From HKCCE3408 sp038530555 (GTDB lineage: Bacteria; Pseudomonadota; Alphaproteobacteria; Rhodobacterales; Rhodobacteraceae), in the NCBI GenBank assembly GCA_038530555.1, contig JBCBCN010000008.1:151510-215509 (forward strand): a DNA stretch of 64,000 nt, read 5' to 3'. The notes under the pieces were generated by a model. The model was given only the letters and a program-made list of their open reading frames with translations. It did not search any database and was not told the origin of the DNA. Position numbers and translations under genes: made by a program. Below, piece after piece: positions 52,232 to 60,610 of this stretch (position 1 is its first letter; each line of letters opens with the position of its first letter).

Positions 52232-52516
52232 TTAGTCGTCGTCAATACGAGGCAACTGACGCAGACTGCGCTGCTGAGCATCAGTCAAAATGCCTGCGTC
52301 CTCAATAAACCGGATCCACTGTGGCATTATGCCAAGCGCGATTAGGAATATGAACGCTCCGAAGGTCAATATCGTCGCCAGGGTCATAGAGAGCAGCTTG
52401 AACGCCTCGCCGGGAAAGGTTTCCAGAAACCAAGGCTGTATCGCAATCCAAACAATAGCGTGGGCTGACATTTGCAAACCTAGAATAGTATAACGCTTGT
52501 TTTGCTGGATCGTCAT
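52232..52516 (-). CDS. Small two-span membrane protein
   Basis: 94 residues. Two hydrophobic segments: residues about 10-30 (ILGLQMSAHAIVWIAIQPW) and 40-65 (LLSMTLATILTFGAFIFLIALGI), followed by an acidic tail (FIEDAGILTDAQQRSLRQLPRIDDD). No family recognised. It lies in AT-rich DNA between tRNA-Ser and the divergent kinase/Thg1 pair. Any link with that pair is by position only. Confidence 0.6.
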   Translation of the reverse strand: MTIQQNKRYTILGLQMSAHAIVWIAIQPWFLETFPGEAFKLLSMTLATILTFGAFIFLIALGIMPQWIRFIEDAGILTDAQQRSLRQLPRIDDD

Positions 52517-52726
52517 CGCGAATTGTTATCGAAGGCGCATCCATTAATGTCAATATTTCTGACCTGTAATCCGTATTATGTTTTAAGTTGCGTTCTTTGC
52601 CCCGATGCAGCGAACGACAGCTTCGAGTCCAAACTAACGGATGATTGCACATGCAGCGAATGTCTGTTTCTTTGCCGATACGCTGAGACAGGGGCTTGTT
52701 CCTGCGTCGCTTGGGCAGAAAGATAC

Positions 52727-53170
52727 ATGGAACTAGTAGTTTTTACTGGGCTGCAGGGAAGCGGGAAATCTAATTTCTATTTCAATCGCTTTGCAGACAC
52801 CCATCTTAGAATAAACCTCGACATGCTGCGAACCCGCCGACGGGAAAATGCTATCTTGGACGCCAGTCTCAAAGTAGGGCAGCGTGTTGTCATCGATAAT
52901 ACGAACCCGACAACTGTGGATCGCGCTGTATACCTTCAAGCAGCGAAAGAGCATCATTTTGAAACAGTCGCATACTACTTCGACGTCCCGTATGAGACCT
53001 GCAAGGAACGAAATGATCAACGTTCTGGAAAGAAGCGTGTTCCGGAGGCGGGTCTAAAGGCTACGGCAAAAAATTTAATCGAGCCGACGACGGCCGAAGG
53101 CTTCGGCACAATTCATCGGGTTGATGCCGACGGTGTTGCCGTTTTGGTTTGGGCAGAAGATGAAATTTGA
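52727..53170 (+). CDS. P-loop kinase of the polynucleotide-kinase type
   Basis: 147 residues from the ATG at 52727; the frame opens further upstream (52502) but that part is Cys-rich and unlike coding sequence. Walker A GLQGSGKSNFYF (residues 8-19); RINLDML, with an Asp placed like the catalytic Asp of T4-type Pnkp kinase; VVIDNTNPT (54-62), the DNTN motif typical of 5'-OH polynucleotide kinases; YYFDVPYETCKERNDQRSG with the lid arginines; and a late TTAEGFGTIHRV. The predicted reaction is ATP-dependent phosphorylation of 5'-OH RNA or DNA ends. Its 3' end overlaps the Thg1-like gene by 11 bp. Confidence 0.82.
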   Translation: MELVVFTGLQGSGKSNFYFNRFADTHLRINLDMLRTRRRENAILDASLKVGQRVVIDNTNPTTVDRAVYLQAAKEHHFETVAYYFDVPYETCKERNDQRSGKKRVPEAGLKATAKNLIEPTTAEGFGTIHRVDADGVAVLVWAEDEI

Positions 53171-53924
53171 TGATTTCGATAAAATGATGCGCCGACATGA
53201 GTTGAGCCTCAATGAAACTGTTCCATCATGTGAATGGATAGTCTTGCGCTTGGATGGCCGGGGCTTCACGACATTGACGAAGGAAGCGCTTGATTTCACG
53301 CGCCCTTTTGACGAGCGTTTTCATGTAGCGATGCAAAGAACATGTGAGCATCTTCTGACATGTGGCGCAAAAATATCTCTGTGTTACACACAGAGCGACG
53401 AAATATCGCTACTTTTGAACACTGAAAACATCCCCTTCAATGGTAAAACCCGAAAGCTCAATTCTGTGTTTGCAGGAGAGGCAAGCGCCGTTTTTTCACT
53501 TGGGGTAAACCGTCCAACGGCATTTGATTGCCGCACAATACCTCTCTCACAAACTGAAGACGTAGTAGACTACTTTAGATGGAGAGCAGAGGACGCGAAC
53601 CGCAATGGATTGACTGCGTTCTGTTATTGGACACTGCGTGATGCAGGATATGAACCCTCCAGAGCCAATGCCGAAATACACGGTCTCTCAAAGGATCAAA
53701 AGCTAGCCCTTTTGACATCCCATCATATCAATTTCGAAGGACAGCCTGAGTGGATGCGCTTCGGTTCATTCTTACGTAGTAAAACGGACGCCCATGTTGG
53801 CGTTGACCCGAGAACGGGGGCAGAAGTGGCAACCACCCGGCAGGCTTTTGAATGGCTGGAGCCCTGTCCCGTTGGACCGTCAATTGCAGCTCTTGTCATG
53901 GAAATATGCGCACCAAAGACCTGA
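53160..53924 (+). CDS. Thg1-like protein (3'-5' RNA polymerase / tRNAHis guanylyltransferase family)
   Basis: 254 residues from the ATG at 53160, inside the kinase stop region. Motifs: IVLRLDGRGFTTLTKE with metal-binding Asp32, CYTQSDEISLLLN with Asp80 and Glu81, then VFAGEASAVFS, and the tRNA-contact-like block LLTSHHINFEGQPEWMRFGSFL that matches the INxxxxPxWxxxG pattern of Thg1. All three carboxylates needed for catalysis are present. Thg1-like proteins add nucleotides in the 3'-5' direction to restore truncated tRNA 5' ends. The overlapping kinase gene strongly suggests coupled RNA end repair. Lower GC than the core genes, consistent with horizontal transfer. Confidence 0.9.
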   Translation: MKFDDFDKMMRRHELSLNETVPSCEWIVLRLDGRGFTTLTKEALDFTRPFDERFHVAMQRTCEHLLTCGAKISLCYTQSDEISLLLNTENIPFNGKTRKLNSVFAGEASAVFSLGVNRPTAFDCRTIPLSQTEDVVDYFRWRAEDANRNGLTAFCYWTLRDAGYEPSRANAEIHGLSKDQKLALLTSHHINFEGQPEWMRFGSFLRSKTDAHVGVDPRTGAEVATTRQAFEWLEPCPVGPSIAALVMEICAPKT

Positions 53925-54510
53925 TGGATGATACCGAAAGCAGACTTTCGCAGCCCCACCTTCGACGGCAGCTACCGTCCGCAGACCAGTCATCCAGCCG
54001 ACACCTCGCGCCGCTGCAGCGCCGCAAGTCTGCTTCGCCCAGTCTGTGAATTTGGACTTCTCGCTGCGCGCGCTCGCCGCGCAAAAAATTGCTGCATGTG
54101 CTCGCATCACGACGCCGCGTGGCGGAAGAGACACCGGCCATCCATTCACAACGCGGCGCACTTTCCAGGGCAACTCGCAGATCGCGGACCTTTCGGCCAT
54201 TCACATTTTGAGCTTCGCTAACGCAGCATCCGTTCCCAGGCGCAGCACGTTCATTGTGGTATAGCAACGAATTTTATCAGATAGGTCGTTTGGGGGCGGC
54301 CATTTCGTACAAACCAGAAACCAACTTTCACGGCATACTGATCAGGACAATCGGAGCCCACCTTATTGGTTTCGCCGTTTGACGACGTGAGCATGGCTGT
54401 TTATGGGACAGTTCATATCTATGCTGTCTCCAGGCGGATTGGTGATCGATACGGAGTGTTCAGGTAGTAAAGATCGCCTCGATTCCAGCCTCGCGACTTC
54501 GGCAATTGAG
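53925..54510. other. Gene-poor interval after the Thg1 gene
   Basis: 586 bases without a convincing gene. The first ~350 bases are GC-rich with several short overlapping frames on both strands that share no family. Such mosaics often mark decayed genes. The last ~200 bases are closer to the local average. No terminator, inverted terminal repeat or target duplication was seen. Confidence 0.4.
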
Positions 54511-54891
54511 CTATCGTCCTTCCAGGATTTGAACCACGAAGATACCGAACGTCAAAGCGAGGACCGATCCAACGACCGTGATCAAGACGTACGTCACTGA
54601 CTGCGCAGTGAGGCCACTTTGAATGAGCTTTACAGCCTCAAGCGAAAAGGTCGAAAACGTGGTGAAGCCACCCAGGAATCCGACTGTGACGAACGGCGAA
54701 AGGTTTGCCAGGCCGCGCTTCAAAAAATAGGCTGTTGCGACGCCCATAAGAAACGAGCCCACGATGTTGGCGAACATCACGGGCAAAGGGATGCCGCCAA
54801 TCGACGCGCGCGCCAGAGCTAGTGCAACGCTGTATCTCGCGACCGACCCCAGCGCACCGCCGAGCGCAACTAGTAAGAAATTCAAGAGCAC
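54511..54891 (-). CDS. crcB: Fluoride exporter CrcB/Fluc
   Basis: 126 residues, four hydrophobic helices, dual-topology fluoride channel family: GGALGSVARYSVA, the conserved Asn in MFANIVGSFLMG, and VGFLGGFTTFSTFSLEAV with the phenylalanine track. The frame starts at GTG (54891) with TTG two codons on; no ribosome site is visible. The RNA just before the start forms a GCGAC/GTCGC hairpin (54896-54909), so translation may depend on cynS 22 bp upstream. Fluoride riboswitch features are absent. Confidence 0.9.
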   Translation of the reverse strand: MLLNFLLVALGGALGSVARYSVALALARASIGGIPLPVMFANIVGSFLMGVATAYFLKRGLANLSPFVTVGFLGGFTTFSTFSLEAVKLIQSGLTAQSVTYVLITVVGSVLALTFGIFVVQILEGR

Positions 54892-54913
54892 AGCGGCGAC
54901 GTTCGTCGCAGGA

Positions 54914-55375
54914 TCACCAAGAGTTATACGCTAGATATTTGCCTGACATTTCAACTTTCACCCTGTCGCCTTTCGGGTTTTCCACGCGGGTGACCGTCAT
55001 GTCAAAGTCAATTGCCGACATGATCCCGTCGCCAAACTTCTCATGGATAAGAGCCTTCAATGTGGGGCCGTAGACGCCGACGATCTCATAAAAGCGATAG
55101 ATGCACGGATCTGTCGGCACCGTTTGCGCAAAGACTTTGGTTGGGCTCTCTTGTAGCACTGCGGAAGCCTCCGACGGCAGGGCCAAAGCAGCCACTAGGG
55201 CATCCGCCTTCTCGGCGGGCATGGCATTCATGCCCATGGCTGCTGAATGCGTCCAAACCGGGGACATGCCGATCATCTCGGCGATGCCCTCCCATGTCAG
55301 GGCGCCGTTCTTTTTGGCTTGGATTATCATGGCCGTGACGTCTTCGCGGTCCATCGTTGAAGCTACCATATCCAT
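54914..55375 (-). CDS. cynS: Cyanate hydratase (cyanase)
   Basis: Converts cyanate and bicarbonate to ammonium and CO2. 153 residues, the usual length. The N-terminal helical part is LTWEGIAEMIGMSPVWTHSAAMGMNAM. The catalytic domain has CIYRFYEIVGVYGPTLKALIHEKFGDGIMSAIDFDMTV, containing the active-site Arg, Glu and Ser, and DRVKVEMSGKYLAYN. Sits between the PP2C-kinase gene (24 bp away) and crcB on the same strand as the nitrite transporter, so it is part of a nitrogen supply operon. Confidence 0.97.
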   Translation of the reverse strand: MDMVASTMDREDVTAMIIQAKKNGALTWEGIAEMIGMSPVWTHSAAMGMNAMPAEKADALVAALALPSEASAVLQESPTKVFAQTVPTDPCIYRFYEIVGVYGPTLKALIHEKFGDGIMSAIDFDMTVTRVENPKGDRVKVEMSGKYLAYNSW

Positions 55376-55399
55376 GGGGATTTCCTTTCAGTTGGAGGT

Positions 55400-57121
55400 T
55401 CAAAGGCGGGAAACGAGATAGAGGCAGGCGACAGCAAGCGTCGCTGAAACGGCCTGCCAGAACCGCAGCGGGTTGCGCTCGGCCAGAGGTTTGAAGGCCA
55501 CGCTCTGCTTGGCTGGGGCGTGTAGGGCAGCCTCGAGCTCGGACAGCGCTGCAAATCTGCGATGGCTGATAGGGTGGGTGGCTTTGCGCAGGGTGTCGTC
55601 AATCCAAAATGGTGCCGCATTGGACCCGTCTATTGCGGAGCGGTAGCTGAGGCGGGAACGCTGTCGACGGTTTTGGACCCTGGCCGCATCGGCACCGTAG
55701 GGTAGCCGTCCGGTGAGCATTTCATAAAGGATTACGCCGAGAGAAAACTGATCAGACTTCGGACCGATTGGATCGCCAACAAAATACTCCGGCGCCGTGT
55801 ATTGGAGCGTGCCTAGGATCGTATTGAAGGACATGTCTTTGGCTTCTTCAATGCCCTCAATACGCGTCGAGCCGAGATCGATGACTTTAACCGTTCCGTC
55901 GGAATCGATCATGAGGTTCTCGGGCCGAAAATCCTGATGCAGCATATCCCGCCTATGAAAGGCACGCAGCCCTGTGATCATTTGTTTCGCGATGTCGCGC
56001 ACGGTTTCAATGGGCGGATGCGGGTTGTCGCGCATCCATTGGCGAAGGGTCTTGCCTTCGATGTATTCAGTTACGACGTAAAGGCCCGAGCGTGTCTCGG
56101 GCGCTTCGGCCGCGCGCACGACATGGGGCGATGAAATACGTCTTGCGATCCATTCTTCCATCAAAAACAGACGCATATAGGTGGGGTCTGATTTTGTTTC
56201 ACTCGCAGGCATCTTGAGCGCAACGCGCGTTCCGTCCGCCGAAACGGCGAGAAAGATATGGCTTCGATTGTTTTCATGGATCTTTCGAACAATGCGAAAG
56301 CCGTCAAGTTCGTCCCCCGGCTTGGGAATTGGCAAAAGCTCCAGCCCCTCGTCGAAGGTGGGAGAGGCCGTGCCGCCGGGCAACGCATCCACGCGCGCAA
56401 TTTGCACTGTTAGGTCGTCGCGGCTCCCTCCCATGCGAGCCTGCGCACAAACGGTTTTGGCCGCCGCGTCGAGACTTTCGGATGTGGAGATCGCCTCAAG
56501 AACTTGGTCAGAATTCCAGTGATCGTGCACCCCGTCCGTGGTCAAAAGAAAAATGTCGCCGACGCTGATTGGCACTTCGCTATAGTCTAGCGTCACTGTC
56601 TGATCGAGCCCTAGCGCCCGGCTGAGCTGGGGCGTGCTGCCTGTCACCGGGTTCACATGATCCACTGTCAGTGGCTCAAGCACTTTGTTGTAAACACGCC
56701 AGATCCTGCTATCGCCGACGTGGAGGATATGCGCGTAATGACCTTTGAAAATGAGCGCAGATAACGTGCAGATGTGACCGAGTTCTGTCCGTTCCGGCAT
56801 CGACGTACGGTTGAGCCCGTAGAGCCACGCATTGGTGGCTGAAATGACGTTGCTCGCAGCTGTTTTCACCGACCACGCGTCCGAGGTATCATAGTAGTCA
56901 GACAGCATGGATTTCACAGCAATTTCCGCTGCTTCATGGCTGACAGGGCTGGGCGAAATCCCGTCGGAAATCGCCAGAGATACTCCCTTTAGTCGCCTCT
57001 CGCTTCCCGTGGGAACAGCCGCACCAAAGAAGTCTTGGTTTTGATCGTGGCCCGAGCCGACCTGCGAATGCTGGCCGATTTCAACGCTCAATTGGTTTGT
57101 GAGGTTGTTGTCTTTAGGCAT
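55400..57121 (-). CDS. PP2C phosphatase-Ser/Thr kinase fusion with C-terminal membrane anchor
   Basis: 573 residues from the ATG at 57121; the frame continues upstream into the transporter gene and is not used. Residues about 10-245 are a PP2C phosphatase (VSLAISDGISPSPVSHEAAEI, ILHVGDSRIWRV, LLTTDGVHDH). Residues about 270-520 are an eukaryotic-type kinase: ALKMPAS, HQDFRPENLMI with the catalytic Asp, IDLGSTR, TAPEYF and LGVILYEMLTGRLPYG. A single membrane helix ends the protein (FWQAVSATLAVACLYLVS). Such fusions are known beside nitrate/nitrite assimilation genes in proteobacteria. The substrate is unknown; the adjacent transporter is a candidate. Confidence 0.9.
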   Translation of the reverse strand: MPKDNNLTNQLSVEIGQHSQVGSGHDQNQDFFGAAVPTGSERRLKGVSLAISDGISPSPVSHEAAEIAVKSMLSDYYDTSDAWSVKTAASNVISATNAWLYGLNRTSMPERTELGHICTLSALIFKGHYAHILHVGDSRIWRVYNKVLEPLTVDHVNPVTGSTPQLSRALGLDQTVTLDYSEVPISVGDIFLLTTDGVHDHWNSDQVLEAISTSESLDAAAKTVCAQARMGGSRDDLTVQIARVDALPGGTASPTFDEGLELLPIPKPGDELDGFRIVRKIHENNRSHIFLAVSADGTRVALKMPASETKSDPTYMRLFLMEEWIARRISSPHVVRAAEAPETRSGLYVVTEYIEGKTLRQWMRDNPHPPIETVRDIAKQMITGLRAFHRRDMLHQDFRPENLMIDSDGTVKVIDLGSTRIEGIEEAKDMSFNTILGTLQYTAPEYFVGDPIGPKSDQFSLGVILYEMLTGRLPYGADAARVQNRRQRSRLSYRSAIDGSNAAPFWIDDTLRKATHPISHRRFAALSELEAALHAPAKQSVAFKPLAERNPLRFWQAVSATLAVACLYLVSRL

Positions 57122-57198
57122 GGCAACCGCGGGCATTGTTGAGACCAGAAAAAGGTCGCGCGAGCCAATGCCCGCGCGACCACTCTCGAAGTAGCGAT

Positions 57199-58026
57199 TT
57201 ACTCTGCAAGAACGCCCTTGGGCTCGCGAGATGGGCTGGTCTTGTAGTACGTGGCGTAGAGCATAGCGCCCACAAAGGTCAGACCGCCAACCAGGTTCCC
57301 GATGACTGTCGGGATCTCGTTGTAGAGCAGGTAATCGCCCCAAGTGAAATCGGCGCCGAGAAGGATGCCAATCGGGAAGAGGAACATGTTCACGATGGAA
57401 TGTTCAAAGCCCATATAGAAGAAGATCAGGATCGGCATCCACATGGCGATGACCTTACCCGGCACGCTCGTGGATACCATCGCGGCCACAACGCCAGTCG
57501 AAACCATCCAGTTGCACATCACCGCGCGCACAAAGAGCGTCAGCATTCCACCCGCACCTGCTTCCGCGTAACCGACCGTTCGGTTGTGCCCGATATTCAT
57601 TAGCGCGTCGCCAATGGCATTCGGCGGCTGAGTAAAGCCCATTGTAAGAGTGATCGTTATGAAAACCGCCGTCGTCATTGCGCCGGCAAAATTCCCAACA
57701 AAAACGAGCCCCCAGTTGCGCCACATTGCCTTGGCGTCTACGCCGGGCCGCTTGTCGATGACCGCGAGGGGCACCAACGTGAACACGCCGGTTAGAAGGT
57801 CGTAGCCGAGCAAGTAAAGTGTGCAGAAACCCACCGGGAACAGCAAGGCGCCGATGATGAAATGACCTGTCTGCACAGAGACAGTTACGGCGAAGGCTGC
57901 TGCCAGCGCCAGGATGGCGCCAGCCATGTAAGCACGAATGAGCGTATCTTTTGTAGACATAAGGGCCTTTTTCGCACCCGCGTCCACCATTTGGGTCGAG
58001 AACTCGGCCGGAGTTACGTATGACAT
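57199..58026 (-). CDS. Formate/nitrite transporter (FNT family), probably nitrite
   Basis: 275 residues from the ATG at 58026, which has AAGGGG about 7 bases upstream (an ATG two codons earlier is too close to that site). Six membrane helices. FNT features: Asp/Thr loop LLGYDLLTGVF, RAVMCNWMVSTGVV with the second half-repeat, the conserved FEHSIVNMF histidine, and NLVGGLTFVGAMLYATYY. Gene context with NirA indicates nitrite uptake. First gene of the operon transporter, PP2C-kinase, cynS, crcB. Confidence 0.94.
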   Translation of the reverse strand: MSYVTPAEFSTQMVDAGAKKALMSTKDTLIRAYMAGAILALAAAFAVTVSVQTGHFIIGALLFPVGFCTLYLLGYDLLTGVFTLVPLAVIDKRPGVDAKAMWRNWGLVFVGNFAGAMTTAVFITITLTMGFTQPPNAIGDALMNIGHNRTVGYAEAGAGGMLTLFVRAVMCNWMVSTGVVAAMVSTSVPGKVIAMWMPILIFFYMGFEHSIVNMFLFPIGILLGADFTWGDYLLYNEIPTVIGNLVGGLTFVGAMLYATYYKTSPSREPKGVLAE

Positions 58027-58836
58027 TTGCATCCCCTTGATTGCAATTACGCGCGCCAGATGCGGTCAAATGCATTAGTCGCGCCATGTATTCGATTAGA
58101 CCTGTCGGAAAGCACAGCAGTAGTTACGCGCCGAAAACTCTGTTTGCGGCATCAGGCGGCCTAGCGTGAGCGCAGCATTACAGGTGCTACGTCACTTTTA
58201 TCATTTGGTTGATATCGCGGCTTCGTTGCTGCACCAAAGCTCCCGACCATAGCATTTGCGCTCAGACTGGAGTTTACTATTGCCAGCTGCATCGCTGGCA
58301 CGCCTCATGACGCCCCATGTCAGCATTCAGTGTCAAAAGAGAAATATCTATTGGTTGGGTTGCGTCGCGCATTTCTAAAAAAAAAGCGCGCATTGCAGGT
58401 CTTGAGTAATTTTTGTGCACTGAAATTACGCAAATGAATGCTGTATGTAATTTTGGAGCGATTGCTTGAAACTTGCCCAAGTCAATTGAGACCATTCTGA
58501 ACCATAAGCGTGTGACCTTAGATAAGTCGTATATTTTTTCGACGATCTCGCGTAACAATTGAGCGCCGCGCCGCGACAGTAAGCTTCGATCTGGCACAGT
58601 GCGGGTTGCACCTTGTCAACGGCGTCTGAAGGTCTTTTTCTATTATTCGAGCGAAGATGCTTGCCATAGTTCACTGCGGACAGAGCGGTCCGCTCGGGGC
58701 TTGTTTCGTTGACTGGCTTGAACCTCGAGGCAGTCCGTGCGCGGTGCTGAACTTATCATCATGCATTCTCAACACCATCCGTCTTGCGGAATTGCTGCCA
58801 ATTCAGACTTACTAAGACCGATAAGGAGCAAGGAAC
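58027..58836. other. Divergent regulatory region between the nitrite transporter and nirA
   Basis: 810 bases, AT-richer than the genes, with no frame I accept as coding (two minus-strand frames at 58277-58597 and 58426-58674 lack family, ribosome site and codon character). It contains hairpins with six-base loops: TGCCAGC/GCTGGCA (58281-58287 and 58294-58300) and GCGGAC/GTCCGC (58676-58693), and a GAATTG/CAATTC hairpin at 58789-58804 just before the nirA ribosome site. The size suggests multiple regulators or long leaders. Confidence 0.5.
58676..58693 (+). promoter_or_regulatory. Hexaloop hairpin in the nirA upstream region
   Basis: GCGGAC pairs with GTCCGC around the loop AGAGCG. ANTAR antiterminator proteins such as NasR/NasT recognise pairs of hairpins with six-base loops having A at position 1 and G at position 4; this loop satisfies both. 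No second matching hairpin or obvious terminator was found close by, so the match may be chance. Confidence 0.35.
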
Positions 58837-60585
58837 ATGTCAAACCCAGCCCCGGGATTCACGACCGAACAGCAACGCTATCTCATTGAAGTTCTCACTA
58901 AATTGAACCTTCATCAAGTGCTGCAACCATCCGCTGGCGCGGGTGCTGCCGCTCCCGAAGAAGTGACCGTCTACGGGGTGCCGCTCGAAGATTTGGCAAA
59001 GGAAGAAGTCGCCAAATACAACATGCACCCTCTCGACATGTGGCACATGGTGGAGAAGTGGGAGGCAGAAGGCCATCAGGCCGCCGGATTAGATAATTTC
59101 TTGCTGCGTCACCTGGGCTTTTTCGACGTCCGACCAGCGCAGGAAGGCTACATGATGCGCATGCGATGCCCAGGAAATATTATCCGTGGCGATCAAATGA
59201 AAATCATGGGCGAGATCGCGGAGGAACACGCAGGCGGCTATTCGCATGTCACGACGCGCGGCAGCCTTCAACTGCGCGAGATCCCGCCGGGCAATATCAT
59301 CCCCATCGTTGAAAAGATGCAGGCCGCTGGTTTGACCTCGCAGGGGACAGGAGCCGACAGCGCGCGCAATCTAACGCTGTCGCCCATTGCGGGGTTCGAC
59401 CCGGTCGAACTGATCGACCTGCGCCAGCAAGCGGCTCGCCTGAGCATTCGCATCCTCCGCACGCGCGAGCTTCAAGGCATCCCGCGCAAGTTCAACATTT
59501 CCTTTGACGGCGCGGGCTATGTTTCGTGTGTCTCTGATACCAATGACATCTGCTTTCATGCGGTGGATGTCACAGCCAATGATCAGGGTATCGAGCCAGG
59601 CATTTGGCTACGTATCTCTTTAGGCGGGATCACCGGCCACAAGGACTTCGCCCGCCACACGGGGCTCGCCTGTCGCCCGGAAGAAGCCGTGGACATGGCC
59701 GAAGCTATGCTGCGCGTGTTCGTCGAACATGGCAATCGCACGAACCGAGGCAAAGCGCGGCTCAAATACTTGCTTGATAGCAAGGGTGTGGATTGGTTCT
59801 GCCAGATGGCGCAGGAAAAGCTCGACGCCCAAGAGCGCGGCGTGGCCTTTACCAAGTTGCCCGAAGGCATCGAGGCCCCGCGCATTCCCGTCAATCGTCA
59901 GGGTCATATTGGCGTCCATCCGCAAACGGGTGGGCTATTTTATGTGGGTGTAGCGCTCGAAATCGGGCGACTGTCAGCCCAGCAGATGCAAGAGCTAGGT
60001 CGGATTTCCATGACCTATGGCAGCAACGACATGCGCCTCACCGTCTGGCAGAATCCATTGATCCTAGGCGTGCCGGAAGAAAATATCGGCTCGGTGGAGG
60101 AAGAATTGCGCGCCATTGGCCTGAGCGCCAACGCGAGTTCTTTCGCTGCCGGGGCTGTGGCGTGCACGGGTAAATGGGCGTGCAAGCTTGCGCTGGCCTA
60201 TACGAAGGCAGACGCGCTTTCGATCGTTCGCCACCTGCAAAGCAAGTACACCCTCGACAGCCCGATCAACATTCATCTTACCGGCTGCCCGAACTCCTGC
60301 GCCCAGCATTATATCGGTGACATCGGCCTTGTGGGAACAACGGCGCCCGGCGGCGGAGAAGGCTACAATATCGTCATCGGCGGCGGATCAGACACCGACC
60401 AAGGTCTCGCGCGGCCGCTTTGTGGTCCCGTCCCAAGCGCGGCCGTCAACGACATCCTCGACCATGTGGTCGGCCGCTACGTGGCGGAACGAAGCGGGGA
60501 TCAGACATTCCTCGAATACACGCGCAGCCTGAGCGACGACGCCCTGCAGGGGTTGATGCCGCAAGACTTCGCCATCGCCAGCTAA
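58837..60585 (+). CDS. nirA: Assimilatory nitrite reductase (siroheme/[4Fe-4S], NirA type)
   Basis: 582 residues, ribosome site AAGGAG before the ATG. Reduces nitrite to ammonium with six electrons, in the cytoplasm. Two repeats of the sulphite/nitrite reductase fold: first YMMRMRCPGNIIRGDQM and HVTTRGSLQLREIPP, then GHIGVHPQTGGLFYVGV and MRLTVWQNPLILGV. Cluster/siroheme ligands are VACTGKWACKLA (CxxxxxC) and TGCPNSCAQHYIGDIGLVG (CxxxC). Nitrite rather than sulphite is inferred from the neighbouring nitrite transporter and cyanase and from similarity to NirA. The next gene, 25 bp on, is a diflavin reductase that likely supplies electrons. Confidence 0.93.
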   Translation: MSNPAPGFTTEQQRYLIEVLTKLNLHQVLQPSAGAGAAAPEEVTVYGVPLEDLAKEEVAKYNMHPLDMWHMVEKWEAEGHQAAGLDNFLLRHLGFFDVRPAQEGYMMRMRCPGNIIRGDQMKIMGEIAEEHAGGYSHVTTRGSLQLREIPPGNIIPIVEKMQAAGLTSQGTGADSARNLTLSPIAGFDPVELIDLRQQAARLSIRILRTRELQGIPRKFNISFDGAGYVSCVSDTNDICFHAVDVTANDQGIEPGIWLRISLGGITGHKDFARHTGLACRPEEAVDMAEAMLRVFVEHGNRTNRGKARLKYLLDSKGVDWFCQMAQEKLDAQERGVAFTKLPEGIEAPRIPVNRQGHIGVHPQTGGLFYVGVALEIGRLSAQQMQELGRISMTYGSNDMRLTVWQNPLILGVPEENIGSVEEELRAIGLSANASSFAAGAVACTGKWACKLALAYTKADALSIVRHLQSKYTLDSPINIHLTGCPNSCAQHYIGDIGLVGTTAPGGGEGYNIVIGGGSDTDQGLARPLCGPVPSAAVNDILDHVVGRYVAERSGDQTFLEYTRSLSDDALQGLMPQDFAIAS

Positions 60586-60610
60586 ACAAAGCGCAAGTGG
60601 ATAGACATCG

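Noticed and set aside
53880..54267. Overlapping frames on both strands after the Thg1 gene
   Set aside because: None shows a conserved motif; treated as decayed or non-coding DNA.
54892..54960. Fluoride riboswitch upstream of crcB
   Set aside because: A GGTGATCCTGCG resembles the first conserved strand, but the CTGATGACTCCTAC-type end is missing and the space is the tail of cynS.
58277..58674. Two minus-strand frames (106 and 82 codons) in the nirA upstream region
   Set aside because: No family, no start signal and they overlap each other; more likely regulatory DNA.
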